Part shown: positions 1 through 9,015 of the stretch, piece by piece
Layout of the letters: the number at the start of each line of letters is the position of its first letter
How positions within the stretch are numbered: position 1 is the stretch's first letter
NCBI GenBank assembly: GCA_021821085.1
Contig: JAKACV010000001.1
Span: 26,630-90,629, forward strand
DNA length: 64,000 nucleotides
Origin: Bacillota bacterium
GTDB taxonomy: Bacteria > Bacillota > Bacilli > Alicyclobacillales > SLC66
Direction: 5' to 3'
The notes under the pieces: model-generated
Told to the model about the DNA's origin: nothing
Seen by the model: the letters and a program-made list of their open reading frames with translations, nothing else
Database searches by the model: none
Program-made: the position numbers and the translations under genes

Positions 1-138
1 GTCAAGTTTGCAGTCAAGTTTGCAGTCAAGTTTGCAGTCAAGTTTGCAGTCAAGTTTGCAGTCAAGTTTGCAGTCAAGTTTGCAGTCAAGTTTGCAGTCA
101 AGTTTGCAGTCGAGTTTGCAGTCGAGTTTGCAGTCGAG
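1..138. repeat. 12-bp tandem repeat, about 11.5 copies
   Basis: Nine perfect copies of GTCAAGTTTGCA are followed by two copies with A to G (GTCGAGTTTGCA) and a half copy. The array starts at the window edge, so its true length is unknown. Because 12 is a multiple of three, several frames stay open: forward Ser-Ser-Leu-Gln repeats ending in a stop at 143-145, forward Val-Lys-Phe-Ala repeats, and reverse Cys-Lys-Leu-Asp repeats. It could be the 3' end of a repeat-tailed protein or a non-coding minisatellite; the window does not decide. Confidence 0.95.
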
Positions 139-226
139 CAAATGAGCGTGCTTCCCCTCATTTTGGGGCTCTGTCGCCGGTGTCGACCACGTTCCACCGG
201 GACTTACAGCACCGTTTTAGGTGAAC

Positions 227-802
227 TCACTTCCCGTAAAATCGGCTGAACGTTTCAAATGTGTATAGAACCCGTGCTACAAAGTGCCGCGTTTCGCGTA
301 CGGGAATATCATTGATCGTCATCTCTTCCCCCGACCAAGTTCCATTGGAAAGCCAGCGTTGTACGCGATTTGGACCCGCGTTATACGCGGCGATCGCTTC
401 TGGCAAATTGCCATGAAACATCTGCAGTAAATAGGCTACATACCACGAGCCGAGTCGAACATTGACAGATGGACTCGCTAAATCAGCTCGAGAATATTTA
501 CTCATGTCCATTTTCTGTGCAGCCCAAGATGCAGTACCTGGCATCAATTGCATCAGGCCAATTGCCCCGGCATGCGAAACATCGTCCTCACGAAAATGGC
601 TCTCCACCCGAACGAATGCTGCAACGAGAAGAGGGTTCACACGAGAAAGATTCGCTTCATGTTGTATCACTGGATAATAATAAATTGGATAGACAAGCTT
701 CCAAAAAGGCGAAATAAATGTCATGACCACGACACCCACGAGAAGAGCTGTCGCCACAAGCGTTCGCATGCGAACCGCAAAAATGAAATTGCGCCCCATC
801 AC
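227..802 (-). CDS. Membrane-anchored lytic transglycosylase (SLT family)
   Basis: The enzyme should cleave peptidoglycan glycan strands with formation of 1,6-anhydro ends. An N-terminal hydrophobic helix (residues about 12-32) anchors it in the membrane with the catalytic domain outside. The SLT domain shows the catalytic Glu in the VESHF motif, then GLMQLMP and AAYNAGPNRVQRW, the usual order for family 1 transglycosylases. At about 191 residues it is a minimal one-domain enzyme. The start is GTG at 802, since AAGGGGG lies about 9 nt upstream; ATG at 799 is the alternative. It is last in the polA-mutM-coaE direction of transcription, 66 bp after coaE, and may be co-transcribed with it. Confidence 0.9.
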   Translation of the reverse strand: MMGRNFIFAVRMRTLVATALLVGVVVMTFISPFWKLVYPIYYYPVIQHEANLSRVNPLLVAAFVRVESHFREDDVSHAGAIGLMQLMPGTASWAAQKMDMSKYSRADLASPSVNVRLGSWYVAYLLQMFHGNLPEAIAAYNAGPNRVQRWLSNGTWSGEEMTINDIPVRETRHFVARVLYTFETFSRFYGK

Positions 803-868
803 GGGCCAGTCGCCCCCTTAACAACGCACACTTTCTCATGTAACCAAACAGATGATTCGTCCGTTCAT

Positions 869-1531
869 CTATTGTATAACAAAATCCTGTACCACGCTGC
901 GATCAAACTTCCCATCTTCCCGCACCCCAGCCTGCGCTACATTCTCCAGATGACGATACAATTCTCTCGCCAAACGGGGAACCTCTTTTTCATCGCCGCT
1001 ATTCTCGACAATTACATCTGCATGAGCGCGCTTCTCCTCAATAGAGAGTTGCGCAGCTATACGAGTATGCGCCGTGCCTTCGTCGTATCCATTACGCTTC
1101 ATTAATCTGATCAACTGTTGTGCTGGGGGAGCATAAATAAGGACCGTCACATCCACCAATCGATGCGTCCCCCCCTCAATCAAGAGAGGCACGTCGAGAA
1201 TTGCGATCCGAGTTGCATCGTTTCCCACATAGCGATTTGCACGAAGCCACATTTCTTCGCGCACAAGCGGATGAACGATCTGATTCAATTGTAACCGCGC
1301 CTTTTCATCGCAAAAAATAAACTGACCCAATTTCTCCCGATCAAGACGCCCATCCGCATGGAGATACTGTGCCCCAAAAACCTCGACAATCGCGCGCAGT
1401 CCACGCGTTCCAGGCTCGACAACTTCCCTTGCAATCACGTCTGCATCCACAAGATAGACACCCCGTTGTACAAGGGTAGTGGAAATTGAACTTTTCCCAG
1501 TGGCAATTCCACCTGTCAACCCAACAATCAC
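869..1531 (-). CDS. coaE: Dephospho-CoA kinase
   Basis: It catalyses the last step of coenzyme A synthesis, ATP-dependent phosphorylation of the 3'-hydroxyl of dephospho-CoA, in the cytoplasm. The Walker A loop GLTGGIATGKS is at the N-terminus, and the LID/CoA-binding features of the family follow (DADVIAREVV, LDVPLLIEGG). The ORF opens at ATG 1549, but GGGGG lies 7 nt before an in-frame GTG at 1531 that starts the protein just before the P-loop, as in most CoaE. I prefer that start, giving 220 residues. It sits directly downstream of mutM, which matches the polA-mutM-coaE order of Bacillus. Confidence 0.93.
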   Translation of the reverse strand: MIVGLTGGIATGKSSISTTLVQRGVYLVDADVIAREVVEPGTRGLRAIVEVFGAQYLHADGRLDREKLGQFIFCDEKARLQLNQIVHPLVREEMWLRANRYVGNDATRIAILDVPLLIEGGTHRLVDVTVLIYAPPAQQLIRLMKRNGYDEGTAHTRIAAQLSIEEKRAHADVIVENSGDEKEVPRLARELYRHLENVAQAGVREDGKFDRSVVQDFVIQ

Positions 1532-1594
1532 AATCGATCCCCCATTCATTCAACTATCTACCACATATCTGTGGTCATCCACTTACCAAATGCT

Positions 1595-2425
1595 CTAACG
1601 CGGCTGTCTTTGACACTTCGGACAAAAATGCGTACCTCGTCCCACGACTTTCATTTTCACGATAGACGCACCGCAATTGACACACGGTTCCCCTGTTTTC
1701 CCATAAACGTTTAATGCAAATTGATACTGGCCTTGTTCGCCATATCCATTTACATACGACTTGACAGAGCTTCCCCCATGTGCGATAGCATCTGAAATAA
1801 CATTTCGAGTTTCGTCAACAATGCAACGCAAAGCTCGTGCAGATAACGTTTCCGCAGAATGCATGGGGTGAACCTTAGCGCGAAATAAAATCTCATCGAC
1901 GTAAATATTTCCAAGTCCAGCTACCATATGTTGATCGAGAAGCGCCGCTTTTACAGATGTAGAACGTCTGCTAAATGCGTCACGCAGATAGCGCGAAGTA
2001 AATTCTTTCTGTAGCGGCTCGGGTCCAAGCTGCACAAGCGGTGCAAAATCATGCAAGCCACTGGTGGGTAACAAATCCATCGTTCCGAATTGTCGCACAT
2101 CCTGGTAACGCAATTCTTTCTCACCATCAAGGTGGAAAATCACATGCGTATGAGCCGTCACCCCTTCGCCAGCCTTATAGACACCGTAGCGCCCCTCCAT
2201 GCGAAGATGTGAGATCAGTGTCTTCCCCCCGAGATCGATCAACAAATATTTCCCTCGCCGATGCACGTCAACAATCGTCGCCCCCTGAAGATCTGCCACA
2301 AACTCGTCGACACTGGGCGTTCGAACAATGCGCGGTAGGCGAACGTCCACTCGCCCGATGACCCGTCCTGTAACTAAGGTCTGCAGGCTGCGACGCACCG
2401 TCTCGACCTCTGGTAATTCAGGCAT
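1595..2425 (-). CDS. mutM: Formamidopyrimidine-DNA glycosylase (Fpg/MutM)
   Basis: This base-excision repair enzyme removes 8-oxoguanine and formamidopyrimidines and nicks the abasic site. The mature N-terminus PELPEVE carries the catalytic proline and glutamate, and HRRGKYLLIDL carries the conserved beta-lysine. The helix-two-turn-helix (GLGNIYVDEILF) and a C-terminal four-cysteine zinc finger (CVNCG...CPKCQ) are complete. The length of 276 residues is normal. The SD AAGGAG lies 9 nt before ATG. It follows polA by 18 bp, so the repair polymerase and glycosylase are very likely co-transcribed. Confidence 0.96.
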   Translation of the reverse strand: MPELPEVETVRRSLQTLVTGRVIGRVDVRLPRIVRTPSVDEFVADLQGATIVDVHRRGKYLLIDLGGKTLISHLRMEGRYGVYKAGEGVTAHTHVIFHLDGEKELRYQDVRQFGTMDLLPTSGLHDFAPLVQLGPEPLQKEFTSRYLRDAFSRRSTSVKAALLDQHMVAGLGNIYVDEILFRAKVHPMHSAETLSARALRCIVDETRNVISDAIAHGGSSVKSYVNGYGEQGQYQFALNVYGKTGEPCVNCGASIVKMKVVGRGTHFCPKCQRQPR

Positions 2426-2443
2426 AGCAACGTACTCCTTTAT

Positions 2444-5158
2444 CTATTTTGCATCATACCAAGTTGCACCGGAATGGACATCTACTTTGAGTGGCACCGA
2501 CATGGTCGCAGCACCCTCCATTTGCCGCCGAACAAGCTCTGTAAGCGATGTGAGCTCATCAACAGGGCACTCAAAAATCAGTTCATCATGAACTTGCAAC
2601 AACATCTCGCCCTCGAACCCTTCCGTTTTCATATCGCGCAACAATCGTACCATCGCCACTTTGATCACATCTGCGGCTGTCCCTTGAATCGGGGTGTTCA
2701 TCGCCGTACGTTCCGCGAAACTTCGTTCATTAAAATTGCGACTATGAATCTGCGGCAAGTAGCGTTTGCGACCAAGCAATGTCTCCGTATATCCAAGATC
2801 CCGCGCTTTTTGCACCGACTCAGCCATATAGCGTTTAACCCCAGGAAACTTGGCAAAATACTGTTCAATGAACTGAGCAGCTTGAGCCCGCGAAATATTC
2901 AAATTCTGCGACAGTCCATAATCACTAATCCCGTACACGATCCCAAAATTGACCGCTTTAGCTTGTCGTCGCATGAGAGAAGTTACATCCTCCGGTGCGA
3001 CTTCAAATACATCACTCGCCGTTCGCGTATGAATATCCATATCTGCTAAAAATGCTTCGATGAGCGCCTCATCTTGCGACAAATGAGCAAGAATACGCAA
3101 CTCTACTTGTGAATAGTCTGCTGACAGCATCACCCATTTTGCGTGACTTGGTACAAAGGCAGAACGCAACCGTCGTCCCTCTTCCATGCGAATCGGGATG
3201 TTTTGTAGATTAGGATCCGCACTAGAAAGCCTCCCGGTGGCAGTCATCGCCTGATGAAAAGACGTATGAACGCGCGATTGCGGTTGACGAACCACACGCA
3301 GCAACCCTTCGACATAGGTCGACTGCAACTTCGTCAACTGGCGATAGTGTAGAATGTGCGTCACAATATCACTGTGCGGGGCTAATTTCTCAAGCACATC
3401 CGCACTTGTCGAGTACCCTGTCTTGGTCTTTTTAACTGGAGGCAATCCCATTTTCTCAAATAGAATTTCACCTAATTGTTTGGGCGAATTAATGTTGAAT
3501 TCAACCCCTGCGAGTGCGTAAATCTCACCTGTCAGGCGTTCAATTCCCGTAGCGAGTTCTGCCCCGATTTCCCGCAGACACTCCGTATCCACTTTCACCC
3601 CATATAGTTCCAATTTTGCCAGAACTGCGGCAAGCGGCAACTCCAACTCCTCATACAAAGTCAGTAGCTGATAGGTAGAAAGATCCGCGCGCAACGTCTC
3701 ATAGCCTGCATATAGCCGCGCGGCGCAGTAAACCAGCGCAGCCGACCGCATGCTGCCACCCTTTTCAATTCCCATACGCACCCACTCAGGAGTTTTGGCG
3801 TCCAACTGTGCTTTCTCGATCACATTCAGCAAAGTCGGTTCCCCATCTGAGGTGTGAATAAGGTATGTGACGAGCAATGTATCAAATACAGGTGCAATCG
3901 TCTCCAACACTTCATTCGCCAAACCAAGAGACACACTGTGCACCATGATCGCTTTGGCGTCATAGACCACCTTAACTAATTGCTTATTTTGCAAAATTGC
4001 CCGCAACGCAGCCCGTTCAGAATCAACGTGCAACTGTTCTTCCGATATAGGGACATAGAAGGCGCCGTCTTTGCCAGCAACCGCCATCCCCTTCCAGTCA
4101 CCCGTCTGGTAGACGCCTTGCAAATCAAACAATAAAGCGCAACGTTCTCCCATCGACTTCATTCGATCTGAGAGCTGTGAGAGCGAAACTGTCTCTATCA
4201 CCTGTTCTGCAACAGAAGTCTGTCCCATTTCCGATCCACGCAGGGGATGGAGTCCATCTCCACCATCTGCCTTCCCTGAAACCGCGTGATTCTCCTTTTC
4301 GATGCGAGCCAGCAATGAACGAAACTCATAGCGCCGAAAAGCCTCACTCAATTCCGCAAGATCATAGCCCCTATACACAAGTTCATCCAACGAAGTGGCA
4401 AGTGGAACCGTACGGTCAATTGTCGCTAGTTGCTTTGAAAGCAACGCTAACTCATGATTGTCGCGCAACCGCTCCTGCAATTTTGCACCGGATACCTCCG
4501 TCGCATGCGCCAGTACTTCTTCGACTGTCCCATACTGTGTAAGCAACTTAATCGCAGTCTTTTCCCCTACCCCTGGAACACCTGGAATATTATCCGATGA
4601 ATCTCCCATCAAAGCTTTTAAGTCAATAATCTGCGTTGGTGCAAGCCCATAACGTTCCAGAATTGCCCCCGGATCATACCGCACGACATCCGTTGTGCCC
4701 TTGCGTGTCATCCCTGCAGTAATCCGCTCCGACACAAGTTGAAATAAATCCTTATCGCCCGATATCACAAACACTTCATAATTCTTTTCACCCGCTTGTG
4801 TCGCAAGCGTCCCAATAATATCATCCGCTTCATACGACTCAAGCTCAAGCGATGGAATCCGAAAATGACTAAGCAGATCGCGCGCCATTGGAAATTGCCC
4901 AATCAGTTCAGGTGGTGTACTTTGTCTCTTCCCCTTATACTCTGGAAAAAAAGCATGACGAAAAGTCATCTTCCCTTTATCAAACGCCACAGCGACATGA
5001 CTTGGCTGCTCATCTTGAAGCAATTTTAACAACATTGTTGAGAATCCATAGATCGCATTCGTATATTCTCCAGACGCTGTTGACAACAATGGCACACCAT
5101 AAAATGCCCGATACAACACAGAATTCCCATCAATTAATAATAATTTCTTTCTCGGCAT
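2444..5158 (-). CDS. polA: DNA polymerase I
   Basis: It carries out gap filling and primer removal in repair and Okazaki fragment maturation. Residues 1 to about 290 form the 5'-3' exonuclease (LLLIDGNSVLYRAFYG, then YEADDIIGTLA and GDSSDNIPGVPGVGEKTA). The C-terminal polymerase has motif A (SADYSQVELRILAHLS), motif B (RRQAKAVNFGIVYG) and motif C (LQVHDEL). The middle 3'-5' exonuclease-like domain is present, but the first acidic motif is degenerate (LFDLQGV instead of a DxE), so proofreading is probably absent as in Bacillus PolA. The ORF opens at 5185; ATG 5158 has GAGG about 8 nt upstream and gives the usual N-terminus, so I prefer it (904 residues). Confidence 0.96.
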   Translation of the reverse strand: MPRKKLLLIDGNSVLYRAFYGVPLLSTASGEYTNAIYGFSTMLLKLLQDEQPSHVAVAFDKGKMTFRHAFFPEYKGKRQSTPPELIGQFPMARDLLSHFRIPSLELESYEADDIIGTLATQAGEKNYEVFVISGDKDLFQLVSERITAGMTRKGTTDVVRYDPGAILERYGLAPTQIIDLKALMGDSSDNIPGVPGVGEKTAIKLLTQYGTVEEVLAHATEVSGAKLQERLRDNHELALLSKQLATIDRTVPLATSLDELVYRGYDLAELSEAFRRYEFRSLLARIEKENHAVSGKADGGDGLHPLRGSEMGQTSVAEQVIETVSLSQLSDRMKSMGERCALLFDLQGVYQTGDWKGMAVAGKDGAFYVPISEEQLHVDSERAALRAILQNKQLVKVVYDAKAIMVHSVSLGLANEVLETIAPVFDTLLVTYLIHTSDGEPTLLNVIEKAQLDAKTPEWVRMGIEKGGSMRSAALVYCAARLYAGYETLRADLSTYQLLTLYEELELPLAAVLAKLELYGVKVDTECLREIGAELATGIERLTGEIYALAGVEFNINSPKQLGEILFEKMGLPPVKKTKTGYSTSADVLEKLAPHSDIVTHILHYRQLTKLQSTYVEGLLRVVRQPQSRVHTSFHQAMTATGRLSSADPNLQNIPIRMEEGRRLRSAFVPSHAKWVMLSADYSQVELRILAHLSQDEALIEAFLADMDIHTRTASDVFEVAPEDVTSLMRRQAKAVNFGIVYGISDYGLSQNLNISRAQAAQFIEQYFAKFPGVKRYMAESVQKARDLGYTETLLGRKRYLPQIHSRNFNERSFAERTAMNTPIQGTAADVIKVAMVRLLRDMKTEGFEGEMLLQVHDELIFECPVDELTSLTELVRRQMEGAATMSVPLKVDVHSGATWYDAK

Positions 5159-5227
5159 CTGCCCGCCCTCATCGGCCAACAACATTCACTCCATTTCGAA
5201 AAACAAATCCGTTCAACATCCCTTTCG

Positions 5228-5617
5228 TCATTTTACCATACTCCATTTGTGCGCCGATACAAGAAGCGCTAACTCCTCCCACTGCTCAGTAAGTAAAACA
5301 GTTGCGAAAAACCATGCAAAAATGCTCATAAACAGACCTCCGCTAAGTAATGAACTCATCCCCAGACGATCGCACCAAATAGTGCCGATCAGAAGAAACA
5401 ATCCGCTCACAGAACAACCAAAACCAATGTGGCGCTTCCCGCGATGCAGTGTGATTTTGAGTTGACTGCGATCCTCCAATAATGTACCTGCTACGATCAA
5501 GGATATCCCCGCGCCAATCCATATTGGATTCATGCCAAGCCAAAAATGAACTGACTTGCCGAGAATGACATGAGAGCATTCCAGCCAAATCCACCCACAC
5601 CTTACTCCAAGGACCAT
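5228..5617 (-). CDS. Hypothetical small membrane protein, possibly frameshifted
   Basis: I do not recognise this gene. The ORF has three hydrophobic stretches (around IWIGAGISLIVAGTLL, HIGFGCSVSGLFLLIGTIW and LSGGLFMSIFAWFFATVLL), so a small integral membrane protein is plausible. No good SD precedes the 5617 start. An overlapping minus-strand ORF in another frame (5343-5705) opens with a signal-like segment, MRNAVIVGSTITFLLW, which could be the displaced N-terminus of the same gene. A TAG in the 5617 frame just upstream prevents a simple fusion. It lies 70 bp upstream of polA on the same strand. Treat it as weak: a real gene, a decayed one, or chance. Confidence 0.4.
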   Translation of the reverse strand: MVLGVRCGWIWLECSHVILGKSVHFWLGMNPIWIGAGISLIVAGTLLEDRSQLKITLHRGKRHIGFGCSVSGLFLLIGTIWCDRLGMSSLLSGGLFMSIFAWFFATVLLTEQWEELALLVSAHKWSMVK

Positions 5618-5639
5618 CGACTACAGAATCGTGCGTTCC

Positions 5640-5660
5640 TTGACCATTGACCATTGACCA
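5640..5660. repeat. 7-bp microsatellite, three copies of TTGACCA
   Basis: Three perfect tandem copies of TTGACCA lie inside the start region of the two overlapping short minus-strand ORFs upstream of polA. A copy-number change would shift the reading frame by one. See the rejected items for why this does not simply explain the two ORFs. Confidence 0.85.
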
Positions 5661-5770
5661 CAATAGAAAAGTGATTGTTGATCCGACAATCACGGCATTG
5701 CGCAAAGTGATTCCGGAGACGTCCCATCACGCCAAATGTTCTGGGCGCAACAAGACATAAAGCACTATTA

Positions 5771-5927
5771 GAGGTTGTTCAAAAAGGGTTGAGAACTCTG
5801 CGGCGCAGGGCTTCGGCTTGTGCTGGACATGCGTGCTCATGTACCACCTATCGTACACTCCGCGCGCATGTCCAGACTTCACCAAACCCCTGCTTGCATC
5901 TTACCTCGACCCTTTTTGAACAACCTC
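5771..5927 (-). mobile_element. MITE-like element, copy 1 (157 bp)
   Basis: The ends are GAGGTTGTTCAAAAAGGGT and its inverted complement ACCCTTTTTGAACAACCTC. Inside, CTGGACATGCG and CGCATGTCCAG form a second inverted repeat, and the two arms align along most of their length, so the whole unit can fold into one long imperfect hairpin. A copy of the same length lies in opposite orientation at 42795-42951, differing at about four positions, all near the termini. There is no coding capacity, so it would have to be mobilised in trans. Flanks TATTA and TATAA are similar but not identical. It fills much of the icd-polA intergenic space; nothing else was recognised between 5928 and 6107. Confidence 0.88.
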
Positions 5928-6107
5928 TATAACCAAAGAAACTAGAAAATCACCCCGCCACACTCCTGCACAGGAATCTCTCGCTATTCAAGATATGAAA
6001 CGCATACAAACAACAAGCGATTGCAATCCACATCATCACCCGTCCTGCTGAACACCTCGCTCGCAGTACTTTGCTCTTTCTCCATTATCTACATTCTTAC
6101 GCAACTG

Positions 6108-6153
6108 TAAAACAAAACGTGGGTGTATAGCGGTCTATTCCGCCATACACCCA
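6108..6153 (-). terminator. Rho-independent terminator of icd
   Basis: On the minus strand a 15-bp stem (GTGGGTGTATGGCGG paired with CCGCTATACACCCAC, one wobble pair) with a six-base loop is followed by GTTTTGTTTT. It lies 12 bp past the icd stop codon and should end the icd transcript before the polA group. Confidence 0.9.
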
Positions 6154-6164
6154 CTCGAACACAC

Positions 6165-7460
6165 TTACAGATTCTTAATCACCGCATCCGCAAATTCTGA
6201 AGTTTTCACTTCTGTTGCGCCATCCATCAATCGTGCAAAATCATACGTGACAACTTTTTGTTCGATCGTTTTTTGTAGTGATTGAACAATCGCGTCAGCT
6301 GCATCCTGCCACCCAAGATGCTCTAACATCATGACGCCAGATAAGATCACTGAACCAGGATTCACCTTGTCAAGATTGGCGTACTTCGGTGCAGTTCCAT
6401 GTGTTGCTTCAAATACGGCATGTCCGGTCACATAGTTAATATTGGCACCTGGGGCAATTCCGATGCCGCCAACTTGAGCTGCCAATGCATCAGAGAAGAA
6501 GTCGCCATTTAGGTTCATCGTAGCGACCACTTCGAATTCTGCAGGACGTGTTAGCACCTGTTGCAAGAAGATGTCCGCGATGGCATCCTTCACGATAATC
6601 TTACCCGCAACTTCTGCTGCTTTTTGCGCCTTATCCGCTTCTTCAGAACCAGATTTTTCCTTAATCCGGTCATATTCAGACCAAGTAAAGGTCTGTTCTG
6701 CAAATTCTTGCTCCGCAAGAGCATATCCCCAATTTTTAAAGGCACCTTCTGTGAACTTCATGATATTCCCTTTATGAACTAATGTGACACTCTTGCGATC
6801 ATGCGCAATGGCATACTCAATCGCAGCGCGAACAAGTCGTTCCGATCCTTCTTTTGATACCGGCTTAATCCCTATCCCAGACGTTTCCGGGAAGCGAATC
6901 TTCTTCACGCCCATTTCATTTTGCAAAAAGTCGATGACCTTTTTAACTTCTGGAGTACCTTGCGCCCACTCAATGCCAGCATAAATATCTTCTGCATTTT
7001 CGCGAAAAATCACCATATCCACTAACTCCGGACGCTTCACGGGAGACGGAACCCCTGTGAAATACCGGACAGGACGTAAACAAACATACAGATCAAGCTC
7101 TTGACGCAAAGCGACATTTAAACTCCGAATGCCCCCGCCAATTGGCGTCGTCAGAGGTCCTTTAATACTAACGAGGTATTCACGTAGTGCAACAAGAGTA
7201 TCGTTTGGCAACCACTCGCCGAATTTGTTATACGCTTTTTCTCCAGCATACACTTCGAACCATTCAAGTTTCCGCTTGCCGCCATAAAGTTTCTCTACCG
7301 CCGCATCTAACACACGAACAGAAGCCCGCCAAATATCCGATCCCGTTCCATCACCTTCAATAAATGGGATAACAGGGTGATCAGGAACATGCAGACCTGT
7401 GCTTCGCATTTCAATCTTATCACCATGAATTGGCATATCCAGCTTTTCAAACATGGACAT
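6165..7460 (-). CDS. icd: Isocitrate dehydrogenase (NADP-dependent type)
   Basis: This TCA-cycle enzyme oxidatively decarboxylates isocitrate to 2-oxoglutarate. Family motifs are visible in order: [13 protein letters not shown] at the N-terminus, the [13 protein letters not shown] phosphate-loop region, [16 protein letters not shown], and the cofactor-site region GTAPKYAN. The ORF starts 35 codons too early at 7565. AGAGGGG lies about 9 nt before ATG 7460, and starting there gives about 431 residues, the family length. citZ and mdh, the usual Bacillus neighbours, are absent; an EamA-type transporter gene lies upstream instead. Confidence 0.95.
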   Translation of the reverse strand: MSMFEKLDMPIHGDKIEMRSTGLHVPDHPVIPFIEGDGTGSDIWRASVRVLDAAVEKLYGGKRKLEWFEVYAGEKAYNKFGEWLPNDTLVALREYLVSIKGPLTTPIGGGIRSLNVALRQELDLYVCLRPVRYFTGVPSPVKRPELVDMVIFRENAEDIYAGIEWAQGTPEVKKVIDFLQNEMGVKKIRFPETSGIGIKPVSKEGSERLVRAAIEYAIAHDRKSVTLVHKGNIMKFTEGAFKNWGYALAEQEFAEQTFTWSEYDRIKEKSGSEEADKAQKAAEVAGKIIVKDAIADIFLQQVLTRPAEFEVVATMNLNGDFFSDALAAQVGGIGIAPGANINYVTGHAVFEATHGTAPKYANLDKVNPGSVILSGVMMLEHLGWQDAADAIVQSLQKTIEQKVVTYDFARLMDGATEVKTSEFADAVIKNL

Positions 7461-7587
7461 CCAGAACAACCCCTCTCTATGTGAAAAATATAACCCCGTT
7501 ACATCTATACAGCCGATCTCTTCAAAACCAGTGAATATCATACCACACGGAATACCACCAATCAATCATTTTTTCCGCACTGTGAAC

Positions 7588-8490
7588 CTATGTTTCATTG
7601 AGCGAGACAGAGGCGCGATGTATAGAATGTACAAAGAGTACAATTCCTACACTTACCATCACCGCACCTGCATACCATAGACTGGGGATTGGAGTGCGAA
7701 AAATAAGAAAAGCGAGAAACGTCGCCCCAATCGGCTCACCGACAATACTGATGGCGATCGTAGAGGCTGGGAGATGTTTTAGCAACGTATTGAATAACGT
7801 GTGTCCAAAAAGAGTTGGAACAAATGTTAACAATAAAAATAGTTCCCAATCGCTACGCGGATAATCCACAAGCGAATGTCCACGTCCTAGACTATAGAAC
7901 GCTAACAAGACACCCGAAATCACGTATACGAGGAAACTATAGTGCACAGACGACAATCCGCGTCGCAGAGTTTGTCCAGCCAAAAAATAAACGGCAGTAG
8001 CTGCTGTCCCGAGCAATGACAACAAGTCACCCAAGAGAGCGGTCTTCCCGGCATGCAGATCATGCCATCCAATCAATGCGGTTCCAAAAATTACAACAGC
8101 CGCAAACAAACACGTACGAATCGCTACGTGTTTTTTAAAAACAAAATAGTCTCCAATCAACACAAAAATCGGTTGTAGAGTCAACACAAGTGTTGAACTT
8201 GCAACCGATGTGTAAAACAGAGAGTGAATCCAAAAAATAAAGTGTACAGCAAGCGCGACACCACTTACCAGAAGAATCAACTTCTCACGCACAGTCATTC
8301 GCCGTAAAGCAGCACGTAATCCAGACCATGCAAACGGCGCAAGCAGCACTGCCGTCATGAGCATGCGATACATGGCCGTTATGGATGCTGGTGCTGTCGT
8401 CATTTTGATAAAGATCGCTGCAAAAGAAATTGCGACAATCCCGATACCTAACCACATGTAGGTAACGATGGGTCGAGTCGATGAAGACAT
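7588..8490 (-). CDS. EamA/DMT-family transporter
   Basis: This is a polytopic membrane protein of 300 residues with about ten hydrophobic helices arranged as two EamA repeats (first half from IGIVAISFAAIFIKM, second half from GDLLSLLGTAATAVYFLAGQ). That is the drug/metabolite transporter architecture. The substrate cannot be told from sequence; family members export amino acids, nucleobases or other metabolites. The start ATG follows GGAGGGGATGAGTC. It is downstream of the thioesterase gene on the same strand with a 39-bp gap, so it probably belongs to the pfkA-pyk-thioesterase transcription unit. Confidence 0.88.
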   Translation of the reverse strand: MSSSTRPIVTYMWLGIGIVAISFAAIFIKMTTAPASITAMYRMLMTAVLLAPFAWSGLRAALRRMTVREKLILLVSGVALAVHFIFWIHSLFYTSVASSTLVLTLQPIFVLIGDYFVFKKHVAIRTCLFAAVVIFGTALIGWHDLHAGKTALLGDLLSLLGTAATAVYFLAGQTLRRGLSSVHYSFLVYVISGVLLAFYSLGRGHSLVDYPRSDWELFLLLTFVPTLFGHTLFNTLLKHLPASTIAISIVGEPIGATFLAFLIFRTPIPSLWYAGAVMVSVGIVLFVHSIHRASVSLNET

Positions 8491-8529
8491 GACTCATCCC
8501 CTCCATCTCCACAAGTCTTGACTACTCCC

Positions 8530-8946
8530 TTATTCACCGATGAGTACGCGATGGATGTGAGGAGCGAGATGAGCAACACGAATCGGTTTTAGTGTGCGAT
8601 CTGTAAAAACATGCTCCGTTTCTCCCTGGGCCAATCGCTTCCCATTAGCCGATAATGTTACAACATAGCTAAATGTCACACGCAGTCCATTGTAATCCTT
8701 TAATTCAGCGTTCACAGTTACCCCATCGTCGTAACGCGCAGATTGTATATAGTCGCAGCGCACACTCAACACAGGGAGCATGATTCCATGCTCCTCAAGT
8801 TTACGATAGGACAAATTCGCCATCCTCAACCAATCGGTGCGTGCTACTTCAAACCACTCAATGTAGTTGCCATGCCATACAACGCCCATTTGATCTGTTT
8901 CCCGATATCTAACGCGAAACTCTGATTGCGATCTTGTCACATTCAT
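8530..8946 (-). CDS. Acyl-CoA thioesterase, 4HBT/YbgC-type hotdog
   Basis: The single hotdog domain carries the YbgC signature RYRETDQMGVVWHGNYIEWFEVARTD at the N-terminus, including the Asp-Gln-Met-Gly stretch that holds the catalytic Asp. It should hydrolyse a small or medium acyl-CoA in the cytoplasm; the substrate is unknown. The ORF opens at 9015, but GGGAGGG lies 8 nt before ATG 8946, giving 138 residues as usual. The gap to pyk is about 69 bp, so it is likely in the same operon. Confidence 0.88.
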   Translation of the reverse strand: MNVTRSQSEFRVRYRETDQMGVVWHGNYIEWFEVARTDWLRMANLSYRKLEEHGIMLPVLSVRCDYIQSARYDDGVTVNAELKDYNGLRVTFSYVVTLSANGKRLAQGETEHVFTDRTLKPIRVAHLAPHIHRVLIGE

Positions 8947-9015
8947 CAGTTTGTCCCTCCCAAATGCTATTTTAGCATGGGAAAAGGCTCTCTTTTCAGT
9001 ACCGATTATGACCAA

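Noticed and set aside
1-138. CRISPR array
   Set aside because: The 12-bp units are directly adjacent with no spacers; it is a simple tandem repeat.
548-1105. Plus-strand ORF of 185 residues
   Set aside because: It runs antisense across the lytic transglycosylase and coaE genes; both of those have clear family motifs.
5600-5660. Phase-variable fusion of the two overlapping ORFs through the TTGACCA repeat
   Set aside because: Removing one 7-bp copy puts the first ORF into the second frame, but a TAG in that frame (just before the 5617 ATG) still stops translation, so the repeat alone cannot join them.
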